NCBI GenBank assembly: GCA_000018565.1
Contig: CP000875.1
Span: 2,743,199-2,807,198 of the forward strand
Direction: 5' to 3'
DNA from: Herpetosiphon aurantiacus DSM 785
GTDB lineage: Bacteria; Chloroflexota; Chloroflexia; Chloroflexales; Herpetosiphonaceae
Length of the DNA stretch: 64,000 nt
Below the pieces are notes generated by a model. It was not told where the DNA came from and made no database searches. It saw only the letters and a program-made list of their open reading frames with translations. This document shows, one piece after another, positions 54,943 through 63,966 of this stretch; the stretch's first letter is position 1; every line of letters begins with the position of its first letter. The position numbers and the translations under genes were made by a program.

Positions 54943-55803
54943 ATGCGCATTTTTCTGACTGGAGCGAGTGGTTTTATTGGGCGGCATGTAGCAGAGGAAT
55001 TGCACCAAGCAGGCCATCAATTAACCTGCTTGGTGCGCCAAAAACCAACCACGCCAATCAACTCAGCCACGCAATATGTGGCAGCCGAATGGCTTAAACC
55101 GACAACGTGGCTCGATCAACTTGCTGAGCATGACATGGTGATTAATTGCGTTGGAATGTTGCGCGAAAGCCGCCAAGCCAGTTTCCAAGCAGTGCATACC
55201 AGCGTGCCAATTGCGCTATTCAAGGCGGCAGCACAATACGGGCTGCAAAAAATTATCCAGATTAGTGCCTTGGGAGCCGATGTTGCCGCACCACAAGCGT
55301 TTGTGCGCAGCAAAGCGCTGGCTGATCAAGCCCTGAGCCAACAATCTGTTCCTTGGGTAGTGTTGCGTCCGAGCTTTGTCTATGGGGCAGGCTGCTATTC
55401 GATGGAGCTATTTCGACGCTTAGCCCGCTTGCCAATCACCCCAATTTTGGGCGATGGCAGTTATCAAGTTCAGCCGATTCAGATCGGCGATCTCGTTCGC
55501 GCAATCAGGCAAGCTGTCGAAGATCCAACAATCACCAATTGCCTAATTGAGGCTGGTGGTAGTGAGCAACTGAGTTTTCGGCAATTACTTGAGCGCTTGG
55601 CTGCTAGCCAAAATCGCCAATTACGCCCGTGGTTTGTGCCAAACTGGTTAACCCAGATCATTGCACAAATTGGCACAACCACAGGATTAGGGCCAATTAA
55701 TCGGGCTGAGTTAAGCCTCTTGCTGCAAGGCAACACCTGCGATTTAAGTGATTTTCGGCAGCATTTTGGCTTTGAACCACGCCGATTTGAGCCAAACGCC
55801 TAA
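54943..55803 (+). CDS. NAD(P)-binding SDR protein (atypical, NDUFA9/epimerase-like)
   Basis: 286 residues from ATG 54943 with GAGGTGA upstream. N-terminal Rossmann signature MRIFLTGASGFIGRHVAEEL (TGASGFIG), then DMVINCVGMLRES, IQISALGADVAAPQAFVRSK (in place of the usual YxxxK) and VVLRPSFVYGAGC. Such atypical SDRs bind NAD(P) and act on nucleotide sugars, quinone-related substrates, or are structural subunits like NDUFA9. The end (FRQHFGFEPRRFEPNA) resembles DUF2867-type extended SDRs. It is last in the operon. Substrate unknown. Confidence 0.9.
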   Translation: MRIFLTGASGFIGRHVAEELHQAGHQLTCLVRQKPTTPINSATQYVAAEWLKPTTWLDQLAEHDMVINCVGMLRESRQASFQAVHTSVPIALFKAAAQYGLQKIIQISALGADVAAPQAFVRSKALADQALSQQSVPWVVLRPSFVYGAGCYSMELFRRLARLPITPILGDGSYQVQPIQIGDLVRAIRQAVEDPTITNCLIEAGGSEQLSFRQLLERLAASQNRQLRPWFVPNWLTQIIAQIGTTTGLGPINRAELSLLLQGNTCDLSDFRQHFGFEPRRFEPNA

Positions 55804-55804
55804 A

Positions 55805-55845
55805 ATCAAAAGCCCATGGTCTAGCTAGTCCCATGGGCTTTTGAT
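55805..55845. terminator. Bidirectional terminator between SDR and protease genes
   Basis: ATCAAAAGCCCATGG / CCATGGGCTTTTGAT, a 15-base perfect stem with 11-base loop, with A/T-rich lower stem serving both strands. It starts 2 bases after the SDR stop. Confidence 0.8.
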
Positions 55846-55938
55846 CTGATAGGTTGCTTAGGTTTTTACAGGATCAATTGAACACTTCCACACACCAAGC
55901 GGTCAGCTGACCACTTATTCCGTCAGATGAGAGTCGAA

Positions 55939-57162
55939 CTATTGAACAGCTTTGTAGATGTTGATCCGACCGCAAGTCCAGCGCGTGCCAGTCCCGCTAA
56001 TTTGGTCGGAGCTTGAGCAGATTTTGCTCTTGATTTGGCTGTTGGTCAAGCCTTGTGATGACAACAAGCCAGCCAAACCGGCAACGTGTGGGGTAGCCAT
56101 TGAGGTACCATTGATCGTGTTGTAGCCACTGTTAATCCAGGTTGAGTAGATGCTCGAACCAGGGGCAGCCACTTCGACCCATGTACCATAGTTTGAGAAT
56201 GATGAGCGGGCATCGGTTGAAGTCGTTGATGCAACCGCAAAACAGTTGGTATACGCAGCTGGGTAAGCGCTGGTGGTGCTTGAGGTGTTGCTGTTACCAG
56301 CGGCACAAGCCAAGAATACTCCACGGCCCCAAGCGTAGTTGACGGCATTTTGCAAGGCCGTTGAACCACCGCCACCAAGGCTTAAGTTGATGACCTTTGC
56401 GCCATTGTTAGCAGCGTAGGTGATGCCATTGGCCACACCAGCCAAGGTACCGCTACCGCTGTTATTCAAGACGCGAACGCCCATCAAGCGACAGTTGGGG
56501 CAGGTTCCTGCGCCACCAGTGCTATTGTTGGTTTCAGCAGCAACCGTCCCAGCGACGTGCGTACCGTGGCCATTTCCATCATTTGGCGTTGAGTCATTAT
56601 CGATGTAGTCGTAGCCAGCGACAATTTTGGCATCCAAATCAGGGTGAGTGCTTTGAATCCCAGTGTCAACAACCGCAACGACAACGCTGCTGCTACCGCG
56701 CGTGATATCCCAACCAGTGTATGCTTGGGTTACACCCCATGCCCATTGTGAGCTACGACCTGGGTCGTTGGGAGTGTAGGTTGAAGTATAGATAAAGTTG
56801 GGTTCGGCATATTCGATGTTGCCATCTTTGAGCAAGCTTTCAACCATGGCTTGGCGCATTGCCAAACTATCGTTGCTCTTCAAGCTAGCGAATTCGACGA
56901 CTTCAGCGTCAAGCGCTTCGATCCGATCGATTTGCACTGCGCCCAAGGCACTCAAGCTATTGGCGCGGCTAGCTTTTGAGGTTGAATTCTTGAATTTGAT
57001 GACAAACTGACCAGGAACAGCAGGGGCATTGAGGTCGAGACCAACGGCATCGCCAATATCGACGGGTTTTTCTACATCGCGTGACTGGGCGAATGATGAA
57101 TTTGAGCCAGCAAACGCACTAACCGCCAAGATCAACATGCTCGAAACAAACAGACGCTTCAA
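55939..57162 (-). CDS. Secreted subtilisin-like serine protease (S8)
   Basis: 407 residues from TTG 57162; AGGAGG lies five bases upstream and no ATG occurs before the end of the signal peptide, so the TTG start is convincing. Signal peptide about 1-25 (MKRLFVSSMLILAVSAFAGS). Inhibitor-I9-type propeptide at about 45-125 (QFVIKFKNST, LKDGNIEYAEPNFIY). Catalytic domain with Asp166 (VAVVDTGIQ), His199 (DGNGHGTHVAGT), oxyanion Asn290 (CAAGNSNTS) and Ser354 (NGTSMATPHVAG), as in thermitase and fervidolysin. Two Cys pairs (TCPNC; ICSSS...WTCGR) may be disulphides. No C-terminal binding modules. Exported protein-degrading enzyme; strong promoter upstream. Confidence 0.95.
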   Translation of the reverse strand: MKRLFVSSMLILAVSAFAGSNSSFAQSRDVEKPVDIGDAVGLDLNAPAVPGQFVIKFKNSTSKASRANSLSALGAVQIDRIEALDAEVVEFASLKSNDSLAMRQAMVESLLKDGNIEYAEPNFIYTSTYTPNDPGRSSQWAWGVTQAYTGWDITRGSSSVVVAVVDTGIQSTHPDLDAKIVAGYDYIDNDSTPNDGNGHGTHVAGTVAAETNNSTGGAGTCPNCRLMGVRVLNNSGSGTLAGVANGITYAANNGAKVINLSLGGGGSTALQNAVNYAWGRGVFLACAAGNSNTSSTTSAYPAAYTNCFAVASTTSTDARSSFSNYGTWVEVAAPGSSIYSTWINSGYNTINGTSMATPHVAGLAGLLSSQGLTNSQIKSKICSSSDQISGTGTRWTCGRINIYKAVQ

Positions 57163-57362
57163 AGTTGCCTCCTCAACATGTGGGTTGATTTTTTAACCAA
57201 AATCGTGCAGTACCAAACCAACAGCGGCTGTACCTACACCTTTACACATCGTTGTCATGAAGGATCGGTGAGGCCGATGATCCTGATGTTGCGTCCTCCT
57301 TTTACGCAGTCAGCAAACGAACCTAACAACACTATCAAGCTCCGTATCAGTGGATTAGTTAT

Positions 57363-57391
57363 ATCTTAAAGGATCTTAACCGATTTGTCAA
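57363..57391 (-). promoter_or_regulatory. Promoter of subtilisin-like protease gene
   Basis: On the minus strand: TTGACA (57391-57386), a 17-base spacer, TAAGAT (57368-57363). Predicted start near 57356 gives a leader of about 195 bases, long enough for regulation. It contains an orphan AAAGGAGG without a nearby ATG. Confidence 0.75.
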
Positions 57392-57429
57392 AAAAATTTA
57401 ATAACCTTTATGCAGATATGTTAAAAAGC

Positions 57430-57447
57430 GCTTAAACGGGTTTAAGC
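57430..57447. promoter_or_regulatory. Inverted repeat, operator candidate
   Basis: GCTTAAAC-GG-GTTTAAGC, 8-base arms, 2-base spacer. It lies about 40 bases upstream of the protease -35 and 165 bases upstream of the sugar-binding-protein gene (57613), so either could be its target. Confidence 0.45.
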
Positions 57448-57612
57448 ATACTCCTAGAGCAGGATGGGACTATTGAGGCTAGACACAAATGGTAAAATTG
57501 CGATAGTTAACTTGCTCGTAAATTTTGACGAATTTAATCAAGATTAATGTGAGAACACAGTAATTTCGTCTCAGGCCTGAATCGTGTTCCCCATGTGCAA
57601 AAGGATCATCCA

Positions 57613-58620
57613 ATGGAAAAGCCAACCAACAAGCCGCAAGTTCTGGTAAACTCCGTCGGATATTCCCGCCGTGATTTTCTGCGTTTCGGGGCGTTTACCA
57701 CTGTCGGGCTACTCGCTGGCTGTGGAACCACCAGCGCCACGCCGGTAAGCACCGCCACCCCAACTAAGCCCAAAATTGGCTTGGTCATGAAATCGCTGAG
57801 CAACGAGTTTTTCCAACAAATGCAGGCTGGCGCTGAAGAATATGCCCGCCAAAATGCAACCCGCTTTGATTTCACCGCCACCGGCATTAACGATGAGCGC
57901 GATTTCGCCACCCAAATTGCTTCATTCGAGCGCTTAGTTAATGAGCAATATGATGTGATTGTGTTGGCTCCCGCCGATTCGATTGCCTTGGTTGCCCCGG
58001 TTGCCAAAGCGGTCAAAGCTGGCATCGTCGTGATCAATATCGACGTTGCGCTTGATGAAGCAACCAAAAAAGCTGCTGGCATCGATCTGGCCTTTTTTGG
58101 CCCCGATAATCGTGCCGGAGCCAAAATGTCGGGCGAGGTGCTGGCCAAAGCCTTAGGCGCAGGCGGCAAAGTCGCAGTGCTCGAAGGCAATCCAGAGGCC
58201 GATAATGCCGTCCAACGCCGCTTAGGCTTCGACGATGCCATCGCCGATGGCAGCTTAAATTTAGTTGTTGCTGAAAGTGGCCACTGGGAAACCAGCGAAG
58301 GCCAAAGCATTACCGCCGCATGGCTCAAAAAATATCCCGACTTACAAGGCATCATGTGCGCCAACGATTCAATGGCTTTTGGGGCAGTCCAAGCACTCGA
58401 AGCCGCCAATCTGCTCGATAAAATCAAAGTCGTGGGCTTTGATAACATTCCTGCTGTGCAACCCTTGATCAAAGATGGTAAAATGCTGGCGACCGTTGAA
58501 CAATACGGTGCGCAAATGGCAGCAATCGGTATGGATTATGGCTATCGCACGCTCAAAGGCGAGAAATTTAGCGGCTGGATTCGCACCGAGCTAAAATTAA
58601 TCACTAAAGATAATCTCTAG
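57613..58620 (+). CDS. Sugar-binding lipoprotein of an ABC importer (RbsB-like), orphan
   Basis: 335 residues from ATG 57613 (AAGGA 8 bases upstream; in-frame GTG 57595 lies before the ribosome site). The Tat-type lipoprotein signal SRRDFLRFGAFTTVGLLAGC gives both RR and lipobox LAGC, so the mature protein is exported folded and lipidated. Periplasmic-binding type 1 fold: KIGLVMKSLSNEFFQQMQAG, VIVLAPADSIALVAPVAKAV, VVINIDVALD, GKVAVLEGNPEADNAVQRRL and IMCANDSMAFGAVQAL match ribose/galactose-type binders. No permease or ATPase gene is near, so it works with a remote importer or a sensor. Confidence 0.93.
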   Translation: MEKPTNKPQVLVNSVGYSRRDFLRFGAFTTVGLLAGCGTTSATPVSTATPTKPKIGLVMKSLSNEFFQQMQAGAEEYARQNATRFDFTATGINDERDFATQIASFERLVNEQYDVIVLAPADSIALVAPVAKAVKAGIVVINIDVALDEATKKAAGIDLAFFGPDNRAGAKMSGEVLAKALGAGGKVAVLEGNPEADNAVQRRLGFDDAIADGSLNLVVAESGHWETSEGQSITAAWLKKYPDLQGIMCANDSMAFGAVQALEAANLLDKIKVVGFDNIPAVQPLIKDGKMLATVEQYGAQMAAIGMDYGYRTLKGEKFSGWIRTELKLITKDNL

Positions 58621-58644
58621 ATAATTAGCCAGTTTTTTACTTAC

Positions 58645-58679
58645 AACGAAACTCCAAGTTTAGCACTTGGAGTTTCGTT
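58645..58679 (+). terminator. Terminator of sugar-binding-protein gene
   Basis: AACGAAACTCCAAG / CTTGGAGTTTCGTT, 14-base perfect stem with 7-base loop, 24 bases after the stop. Confidence 0.75.
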
Positions 58680-58715
58680 ATGGCTGCAATTAAATGCATT
58701 ATGAGGAGAAGACAA

Positions 58716-60050
58716 ATGGTCAAGCGTTGGTTTTTAATCATGGCGTTATTCTTAGCAGGCTGTAGTCAAACTACAACCCCTAATCCAACTCAAACCGAAG
58801 CTGTCAGCACACTCGAAGGCTACACAGTTGCAATTCCTGAATCGTATAAAGCACCCCGCTATGGCGAACCATACATTATCGGGACTAATGCTGACATAGA
58901 TCAAATTTTAATTTCATTGGTTGCAAAGCAGCAATATAGCGATATTATAGGCCGCAGTGTCTTTACCAGCAGACATCCATATGATGCGATTCATTCTCGA
59001 ATTAATGCACGAATTAAGCAGGATAAATGGGATTATATTACGCGCAATGATGACCCGGAATTCGTTCATCTCGTTTATAGCAAAGTATTTGATCAAACTA
59101 GCGTTGCTTTAGATACAATTATTATGTCTACTATCACAACCAATGACCCAGAATTAGTCTTAATTGTCCAAACCTTAACCACTGATATTCCTGAAAAGCC
59201 CACCCCAACTGTCAAGCCAACTCAAGCCGCAACGACATCAACTCGAACAATCGAAGGCTACGAAGTTGCAATTCCCGAGTCATATGAAATTCCAACCTGG
59301 GGTGATGCCTATGGATTTGGCTCCGATGAAAAAATTGATCAATTATTAATAAATTGGCATGCAGCAGAACCCTATACAAATATTTTGGGTCGCAATGTAT
59401 TCATTAGCACCGATCGCCTTAGCTTGGTATATGCAACTATTAGCTCAAAACTTAATAATCGTGACTGGGAGCGGATTAGCGGCCAAGGTGATGATCGTTA
59501 TTCGCATATTGTTTATAGTAAAACCATTGATCAAACACCAGTCGCTATCGCTGTCCTCATGATGTTGTTTGATCCAGAAACTCACCCCGATCAGGTTTTG
59601 GTAATCCAAACATTAACGACTGATATTCCTGAAAAACCAACCCCTACGATTGCCGATCGCCCAGTAACAGCAACTCCAGTACCAATATTACCAAGCATCA
59701 TTTGGCCTGATCCGGTGACGTTTTATGCACTTGACGACCCTGAGATTGCCGACGGAAGTTTTCAACTGCAAATTGCCTCAGTTTTAGATCACGTTGGCTA
59801 TGCGACAACGATTAGTCAGACCCTCTTTACATCAAGCAAAAGTATCGTCGAACTTGAGCAATTTTATGATCAAGCTTACGCAAATAAAGTAAAAACCCGC
59901 AGTATAATGGAAACCATCGCGGCTCCCAATCTCTACCTTGGGTATACCGATTCCCACTATCAACGCGGCTATCTAATTAAATATGTCATCATTGATTTAG
60001 CAGATCAAGGCAAACCATATCGTTTAATTTTGGCAACGATTGCTGAATAA
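58716..60050 (+). CDS. Lipoprotein with duplicated domain
   Basis: 444 residues from ATG 58716 with GAGGAGA upstream; earlier in-frame ATGs at 58680 and 58701 lie at the end of the terminator or without a ribosome site. Lipobox FLAGC gives a lipidated Cys at about 16. Two similar domains of about 150 residues follow. Both start with EGY(T/E)VAIPESY, run through DQILISLVAKQQYSDIIGRS or DQLLINWHAAEPYTNILGRN, and end identically with VQTLTTDIPEKPTPT (VIQTLTTDIPEKPTPT in the second). A third, shorter related domain (WPDPVTFYALDDPEIADGSF) closes the protein. Surface-exposed; function unknown, no family recognised. Confidence 0.82.
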   Translation: MVKRWFLIMALFLAGCSQTTTPNPTQTEAVSTLEGYTVAIPESYKAPRYGEPYIIGTNADIDQILISLVAKQQYSDIIGRSVFTSRHPYDAIHSRINARIKQDKWDYITRNDDPEFVHLVYSKVFDQTSVALDTIIMSTITTNDPELVLIVQTLTTDIPEKPTPTVKPTQAATTSTRTIEGYEVAIPESYEIPTWGDAYGFGSDEKIDQLLINWHAAEPYTNILGRNVFISTDRLSLVYATISSKLNNRDWERISGQGDDRYSHIVYSKTIDQTPVAIAVLMMLFDPETHPDQVLVIQTLTTDIPEKPTPTIADRPVTATPVPILPSIIWPDPVTFYALDDPEIADGSFQLQIASVLDHVGYATTISQTLFTSSKSIVELEQFYDQAYANKVKTRSIMETIAAPNLYLGYTDSHYQRGYLIKYVIIDLADQGKPYRLILATIAE

Positions 60051-60089
60051 TGATCACCAAAGGCCATTTTAGCTGGATATCATAGCACT

Positions 60090-61193
60090 ATGCGTTTTAA
60101 GGCTTTACTCGCAGGGCTTTTTCGAATCAACCACGCCGACGCAAATATTCGGCGGCGTGGTAAGGCCATCGTTGGGATTACCTTCTTTTTGGTTTGCTGT
60201 ATCACATTAATTGGTATTTTCAGCATTTTTGCAACTGGCTGGCGCGAAACTGCCTTACTCACCAGCCCATTTGGGTTGCTTGGGCTAGCAGCAATTTGGC
60301 TGGCTCGCCGTGGAATGGCCAATCGCGCCGCCGGATTATTGATTACCGCCGCACTCATGGCCCTGATCGCAGCGCCAGTATTGGCCAATCGGGTAGCTTT
60401 TACGCCATTTTTCTTTCTCTTACCAATTCTGATGGCCTTTATCACGCTTTCGCCGCGCGGTTTACTGTTCGCCAGTGGCACGAGTTTGGCTGCGTTAGGT
60501 TTGCTCGCGCTATTAACTCAAAATATTCCGCAAACATTGCCGCAAAATAGCGAAGTATTCGGCTTGGCCAGCACCCTCTTGTTGATGATTATTGGTTTGG
60601 GCTATGTTGGCTCACGCACTACCCATCAAGCCATCCACGCAATGAATCTAGCTCAGCAGCGGAGCCGCGAATTAACTAAAACACTGCAAGATGAGCGTGA
60701 TCAACTCAGCCAACGAGTTGACGAAAGCACGGCAGAATTACGCCAAAGTTTGGCAAATTCGGAACAGCTGATCGCTGAACAAGCCCGTTTGTTGAACGAG
60801 AATGATCAACAACGTTCAACCATTCGTTCCTTGAGTTTGCCAATCTTGCCATTGCATCAACACATGTTACTTGCCCCACTGATTGGCACGTTTGATCAGC
60901 AACGTTTACACGATGTTCAAGCGCAGCTTTTACAGGCGGTTGAGACCTATCAAGCCAAAATTCTGCTCTTAGATTTAACTGGAGTTGCGGTGCTTGATCA
61001 GGCTGGGGCAGCCATGCTTCAGCAGATTGTCCATGCCAGCAGCTTGCTTGGGGCAGCCGTTGCATTCATCGGCGTGCGGCCTGAAGCAGCCCAAGCCATT
61101 GTAAGTATGGGCCACGAGCTTGGCAATGTACGGGTTTTTCGCGATCTGCAAGCGGCAATTCAGCAGCATAGTCGGCTGTTATTCGATAGCTAG
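60090..61193 (+). CDS. Membrane STAS-domain regulator (RsbR-like)
   Basis: 367 residues. About five to six membrane helices in 25-185 (GITFFLVCCITLIGIFSIFA, LLITAALMALIAAPVLANRV, LASTLLLMIIGLGYVGS) are followed by a coiled coil (about 190-245: LQDERDQLSQRVDESTAELR). The cytosolic C-terminal STAS domain follows at about 250-355 (LPILPLHQHMLLAPLIGTFD, ILLLDLTGVAVLDQAGAAML). This layout is that of RsbR-type stressosome or membrane-sensing antagonists, where the STAS domain passes the signal to a kinase. The residue at the usual phospho-Ser position is Gln/Ala (LDQAGA), so phosphorylation there may be lost. Not in the same operon as the 28535-31127 switch, but could feed it. Confidence 0.88.
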   Translation: MRFKALLAGLFRINHADANIRRRGKAIVGITFFLVCCITLIGIFSIFATGWRETALLTSPFGLLGLAAIWLARRGMANRAAGLLITAALMALIAAPVLANRVAFTPFFFLLPILMAFITLSPRGLLFASGTSLAALGLLALLTQNIPQTLPQNSEVFGLASTLLLMIIGLGYVGSRTTHQAIHAMNLAQQRSRELTKTLQDERDQLSQRVDESTAELRQSLANSEQLIAEQARLLNENDQQRSTIRSLSLPILPLHQHMLLAPLIGTFDQQRLHDVQAQLLQAVETYQAKILLLDLTGVAVLDQAGAAMLQQIVHASSLLGAAVAFIGVRPEAAQAIVSMGHELGNVRVFRDLQAAIQQHSRLLFDS

Positions 61194-61260
61194 CCAGCCT
61201 TCGGGTATACTAGCAATTGTTTTGCAGGCTGCGTTAGCGCAACCGATAGAGACTTGCACG

Positions 61261-63966
61261 ATGGATGATCGGCCAATCTTCCCTGAATGGATCAAACAGG
61301 CTCGTAAGCAATTGGGCCTTGGCAGAGCCGAGTTAGCCCACCAAGTTGGCTGTTCGTTGGCTATGTTACGTCAGCTTGAGTATGGTACGCGCCGCCCTTC
61401 GCGCCAATTGGCCGAACGGCTCGCCAGCTTTTTGCAGATTCCAGCCGAACAGCAATCACTCTTTGTCCAAACTGCGCGGGTGCATCAACCACCAAGCCCA
61501 ATCAACCCCGTTCCACTCGTGAAACGCCTGCCTGAGCCAACCCAACCCTTAATTGGTCGCGAGGAATTATTGGCCCATGCCAGTCAGCTATTGCTCCAGT
61601 CAAGCACCCGTTTGCTGAGCATTGTCGGCCCAGGTGGTGTTGGTAAAACCCATTTTGCAAGCCAGCTTGCCCAGCAGATTCAAGCACATTTCAGTGATGG
61701 GAGCTTTTTTATTGGCTTAGCTTCGTTGCACGATGCCGAACAGCTACCAACTCTGATCGCCCAAACACTTGAAATTCCCCAACCAACTCATCAATCAACC
61801 TTAGAGCAATTGATCGGCGCAATTGACCAACGATCGATCTTGCTGATGCTCGATAATCTTGAGCATGTGATGATGGTTGTGCCAATTATCAGTCAATTGA
61901 TCACCCAATGTAACAAGCTCAAAATGCTGATAACCAGTCGTTTTGCCTTGAAATTACACGATGAACACCTGATTGATTTGCCACCGCTCGATGTACCACA
62001 ACACCCACCTGAGCACCAAGCTAGCGCCGAAACCAACTATTCCGCCGTGGAATTATTTGAGCTTCGCGCCAAAATGGTGCAACCTCAATTTAGCCTAACA
62101 GCCCAAAATCGCGCGATCGTTGGCGAAATTTGCCGGCGATTAGATGGCTTACCCTTAGCAATCGAGCTTGCTGCGGCGCGAATTCGTGGCCTACCACCCC
62201 AAGCAATGCTCGCGAGGCTCGATCGCCGGCTCGAATTGTTCGATCAAGGCAATAGCGATTTGCCTGAGCGGCATCAAACCTTGCGCAATTTAATTGCCTG
62301 GAGCTACACGCTGCTCACGCCCAACGAGCAAACTATTTTTCGCACGCTCAGCCTGTTTGCCAACCATTGGACATTAGGTGCCGCCGAATATCTGTGTCAA
62401 GCTCAAATTGCCAAACCCCAAGTTCTCACAATCTTGCTCAATTTGCTTGATAAAAGTTTGGTGCGCGAAGAAAGCTCAAATGATGGCATCGCCACCTTTG
62501 CCATGCTCGAAATTATTCGCGAATATGGGCTAGAGCAGCTTGAACAAACCAGCGAGGCTCACGCATTGCGCTGGCGACATGCCCATTATTACATCCAACT
62601 GGCCCAACACGCCGAGCAACAACTCGGCCAACAAGAAGCATTATGGCTTGAGCGCTTGACGTGGGAGCGTAGCAACCTTTGGGATGCGCTCAATTGGCTT
62701 GTGGCGCAGCAAGCAGCCGAAGCATTATTGCAGCTGATTGGTTCGCTCTGGAAATTTTGGCAAATTCGGCATCTCTGGCGTGAAGGTTTGCACTGGATTG
62801 AGTTGGCTTTGGCCTTACCGCTGGTCAATAGCGAAGCTTATCAACAAGCCCGTGCCAAAGTGCTTTGGGGTGCTGGTTGGTTGGCAGTCGATTTACATCA
62901 GCATGATTTGGCACAAGCCATGTTCGAGCAAAGCCTGCACCTCGCCACCAGCCTCGACGATCAACAGGGAATTGCCCGAGCGTTGCATGGGGTTGGCTTA
63001 TTGGCCGAGTGGGCGGGGCAGCGCGATTTTGCCATGCGAGCCTATCAAGAAAGTTTAAGTCTCTTCCGCCAACTCGACGATCAAGAGGAGATTGCTTGGT
63101 CGTTGTTCCATCTGGGAGCAGCCTTACAATCACAGGGTCAAGCCAAACAAGCGCGGCATTTTTTAGAAGCAGCCTTAGCGACCTCACGCCGCTTGGCCCA
63201 TTCGTGGAGCATCGTGCATCAAACCAAAGCACTCGGCCAAATGGCGATTGATCAAGGGCGGTATGCTGATGCCGAGTTATTGCTCAACGAAGGTCTCAAG
63301 CTCGCTCAAAACCATCAATATCAACAAATTTATCTTGAGATTTTGCGGCATCTTGGGCGTTCGGCATTAGAGCAAGGCCACTATCAACAGGCCCGTGAAC
63401 GGTTTCAAGCCAGCCTTGAGCAAGCCCAACTACTTAAAGAACCCTCGGCGATTCGTTGGGCCAGCATTCACCTCAATTGGCTGGGTATTCTCGAAGGCGA
63501 TTTGACCCAAGCCTATGCGTTTGAGCAACAATTGGCAATCTTCGAACGCGACGAGCCTGCTTGGGCAATTGCCTGGCTCAAGGCGCGTTTGGGCACAATT
63601 GCTTTACTCAAATGCCAGCCTGAAGTAGCCCAAAGCTGGTTTCTGGCTAGTATTCAAATGTACCAAGCCAACGATTTGCCATGGGGCTTGGTCGAATGTC
63701 TTGAAGGCTTGGCACATAGCCTATGGTTGAGCAAGCAAGCCCATCAAGCCGCAGCCTGCTTGCAATTGCTGAGCGCTGCCGAACAACAACGCCAAAGCTT
63801 ACCACGCCTGCGCTCCGTACCGGAACAAGCAGCATGGCAAACCAGCCTTGCATGGTGTCAACAACAACTTAGCCCTGAGCAATTTGCCCACATTTGGCAA
63901 ACTGGGGCGACCCAAACGCTTGAACAATTGCTCAAGCCTTTTAATCACGAAACTCAATCAGCTTGA
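61261..63966 (+). CDS. STAND-type regulator: XRE HTH, NB-ARC ATPase and TPR repeats
   Basis: 901 residues from ATG 61261; the longer frame runs back into the preceding gene and has no ribosome site. XRE-type helix-turn-helix at about 8-65 (WIKQARKQLGLGRAELAHQV, CSLAMLRQLEYGTRRPSRQL). NB-ARC ATPase with P-loop VGPGGVGKT (about 122-130), Walker B ILLMLDNLEHV, GxP motif RRLDGLPLAIELAAARI and winged-helix-like part. TPR repeats fill about 430-880 (QGIARALHGVGLLAEWAGQR, LEILRHLGRSALEQGHYQQA). STAND proteins oligomerise on sensing a ligand and act as transcription regulators of the AfsR/MalT kind or as defence sensors. With an HTH at the front, a transcriptional role is most likely. The target is unknown. 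Confidence 0.92.
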   Translation: MDDRPIFPEWIKQARKQLGLGRAELAHQVGCSLAMLRQLEYGTRRPSRQLAERLASFLQIPAEQQSLFVQTARVHQPPSPINPVPLVKRLPEPTQPLIGREELLAHASQLLLQSSTRLLSIVGPGGVGKTHFASQLAQQIQAHFSDGSFFIGLASLHDAEQLPTLIAQTLEIPQPTHQSTLEQLIGAIDQRSILLMLDNLEHVMMVVPIISQLITQCNKLKMLITSRFALKLHDEHLIDLPPLDVPQHPPEHQASAETNYSAVELFELRAKMVQPQFSLTAQNRAIVGEICRRLDGLPLAIELAAARIRGLPPQAMLARLDRRLELFDQGNSDLPERHQTLRNLIAWSYTLLTPNEQTIFRTLSLFANHWTLGAAEYLCQAQIAKPQVLTILLNLLDKSLVREESSNDGIATFAMLEIIREYGLEQLEQTSEAHALRWRHAHYYIQLAQHAEQQLGQQEALWLERLTWERSNLWDALNWLVAQQAAEALLQLIGSLWKFWQIRHLWREGLHWIELALALPLVNSEAYQQARAKVLWGAGWLAVDLHQHDLAQAMFEQSLHLATSLDDQQGIARALHGVGLLAEWAGQRDFAMRAYQESLSLFRQLDDQEEIAWSLFHLGAALQSQGQAKQARHFLEAALATSRRLAHSWSIVHQTKALGQMAIDQGRYADAELLLNEGLKLAQNHQYQQIYLEILRHLGRSALEQGHYQQARERFQASLEQAQLLKEPSAIRWASIHLNWLGILEGDLTQAYAFEQQLAIFERDEPAWAIAWLKARLGTIALLKCQPEVAQSWFLASIQMYQANDLPWGLVECLEGLAHSLWLSKQAHQAAACLQLLSAAEQQRQSLPRLRSVPEQAAWQTSLAWCQQQLSPEQFAHIWQTGATQTLEQLLKPFNHETQSA

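Noticed and set aside
57163-57300. AAAGGAGG on the minus strand in the protease leader as the start of a leader peptide
   Set aside because: No ATG, GTG or TTG at a suitable distance downstream of it.
57606-58472. 288-residue minus-strand open frame
   Set aside because: Antisense to the sugar-binding lipoprotein, which has a Tat/lipobox signal and family motifs.
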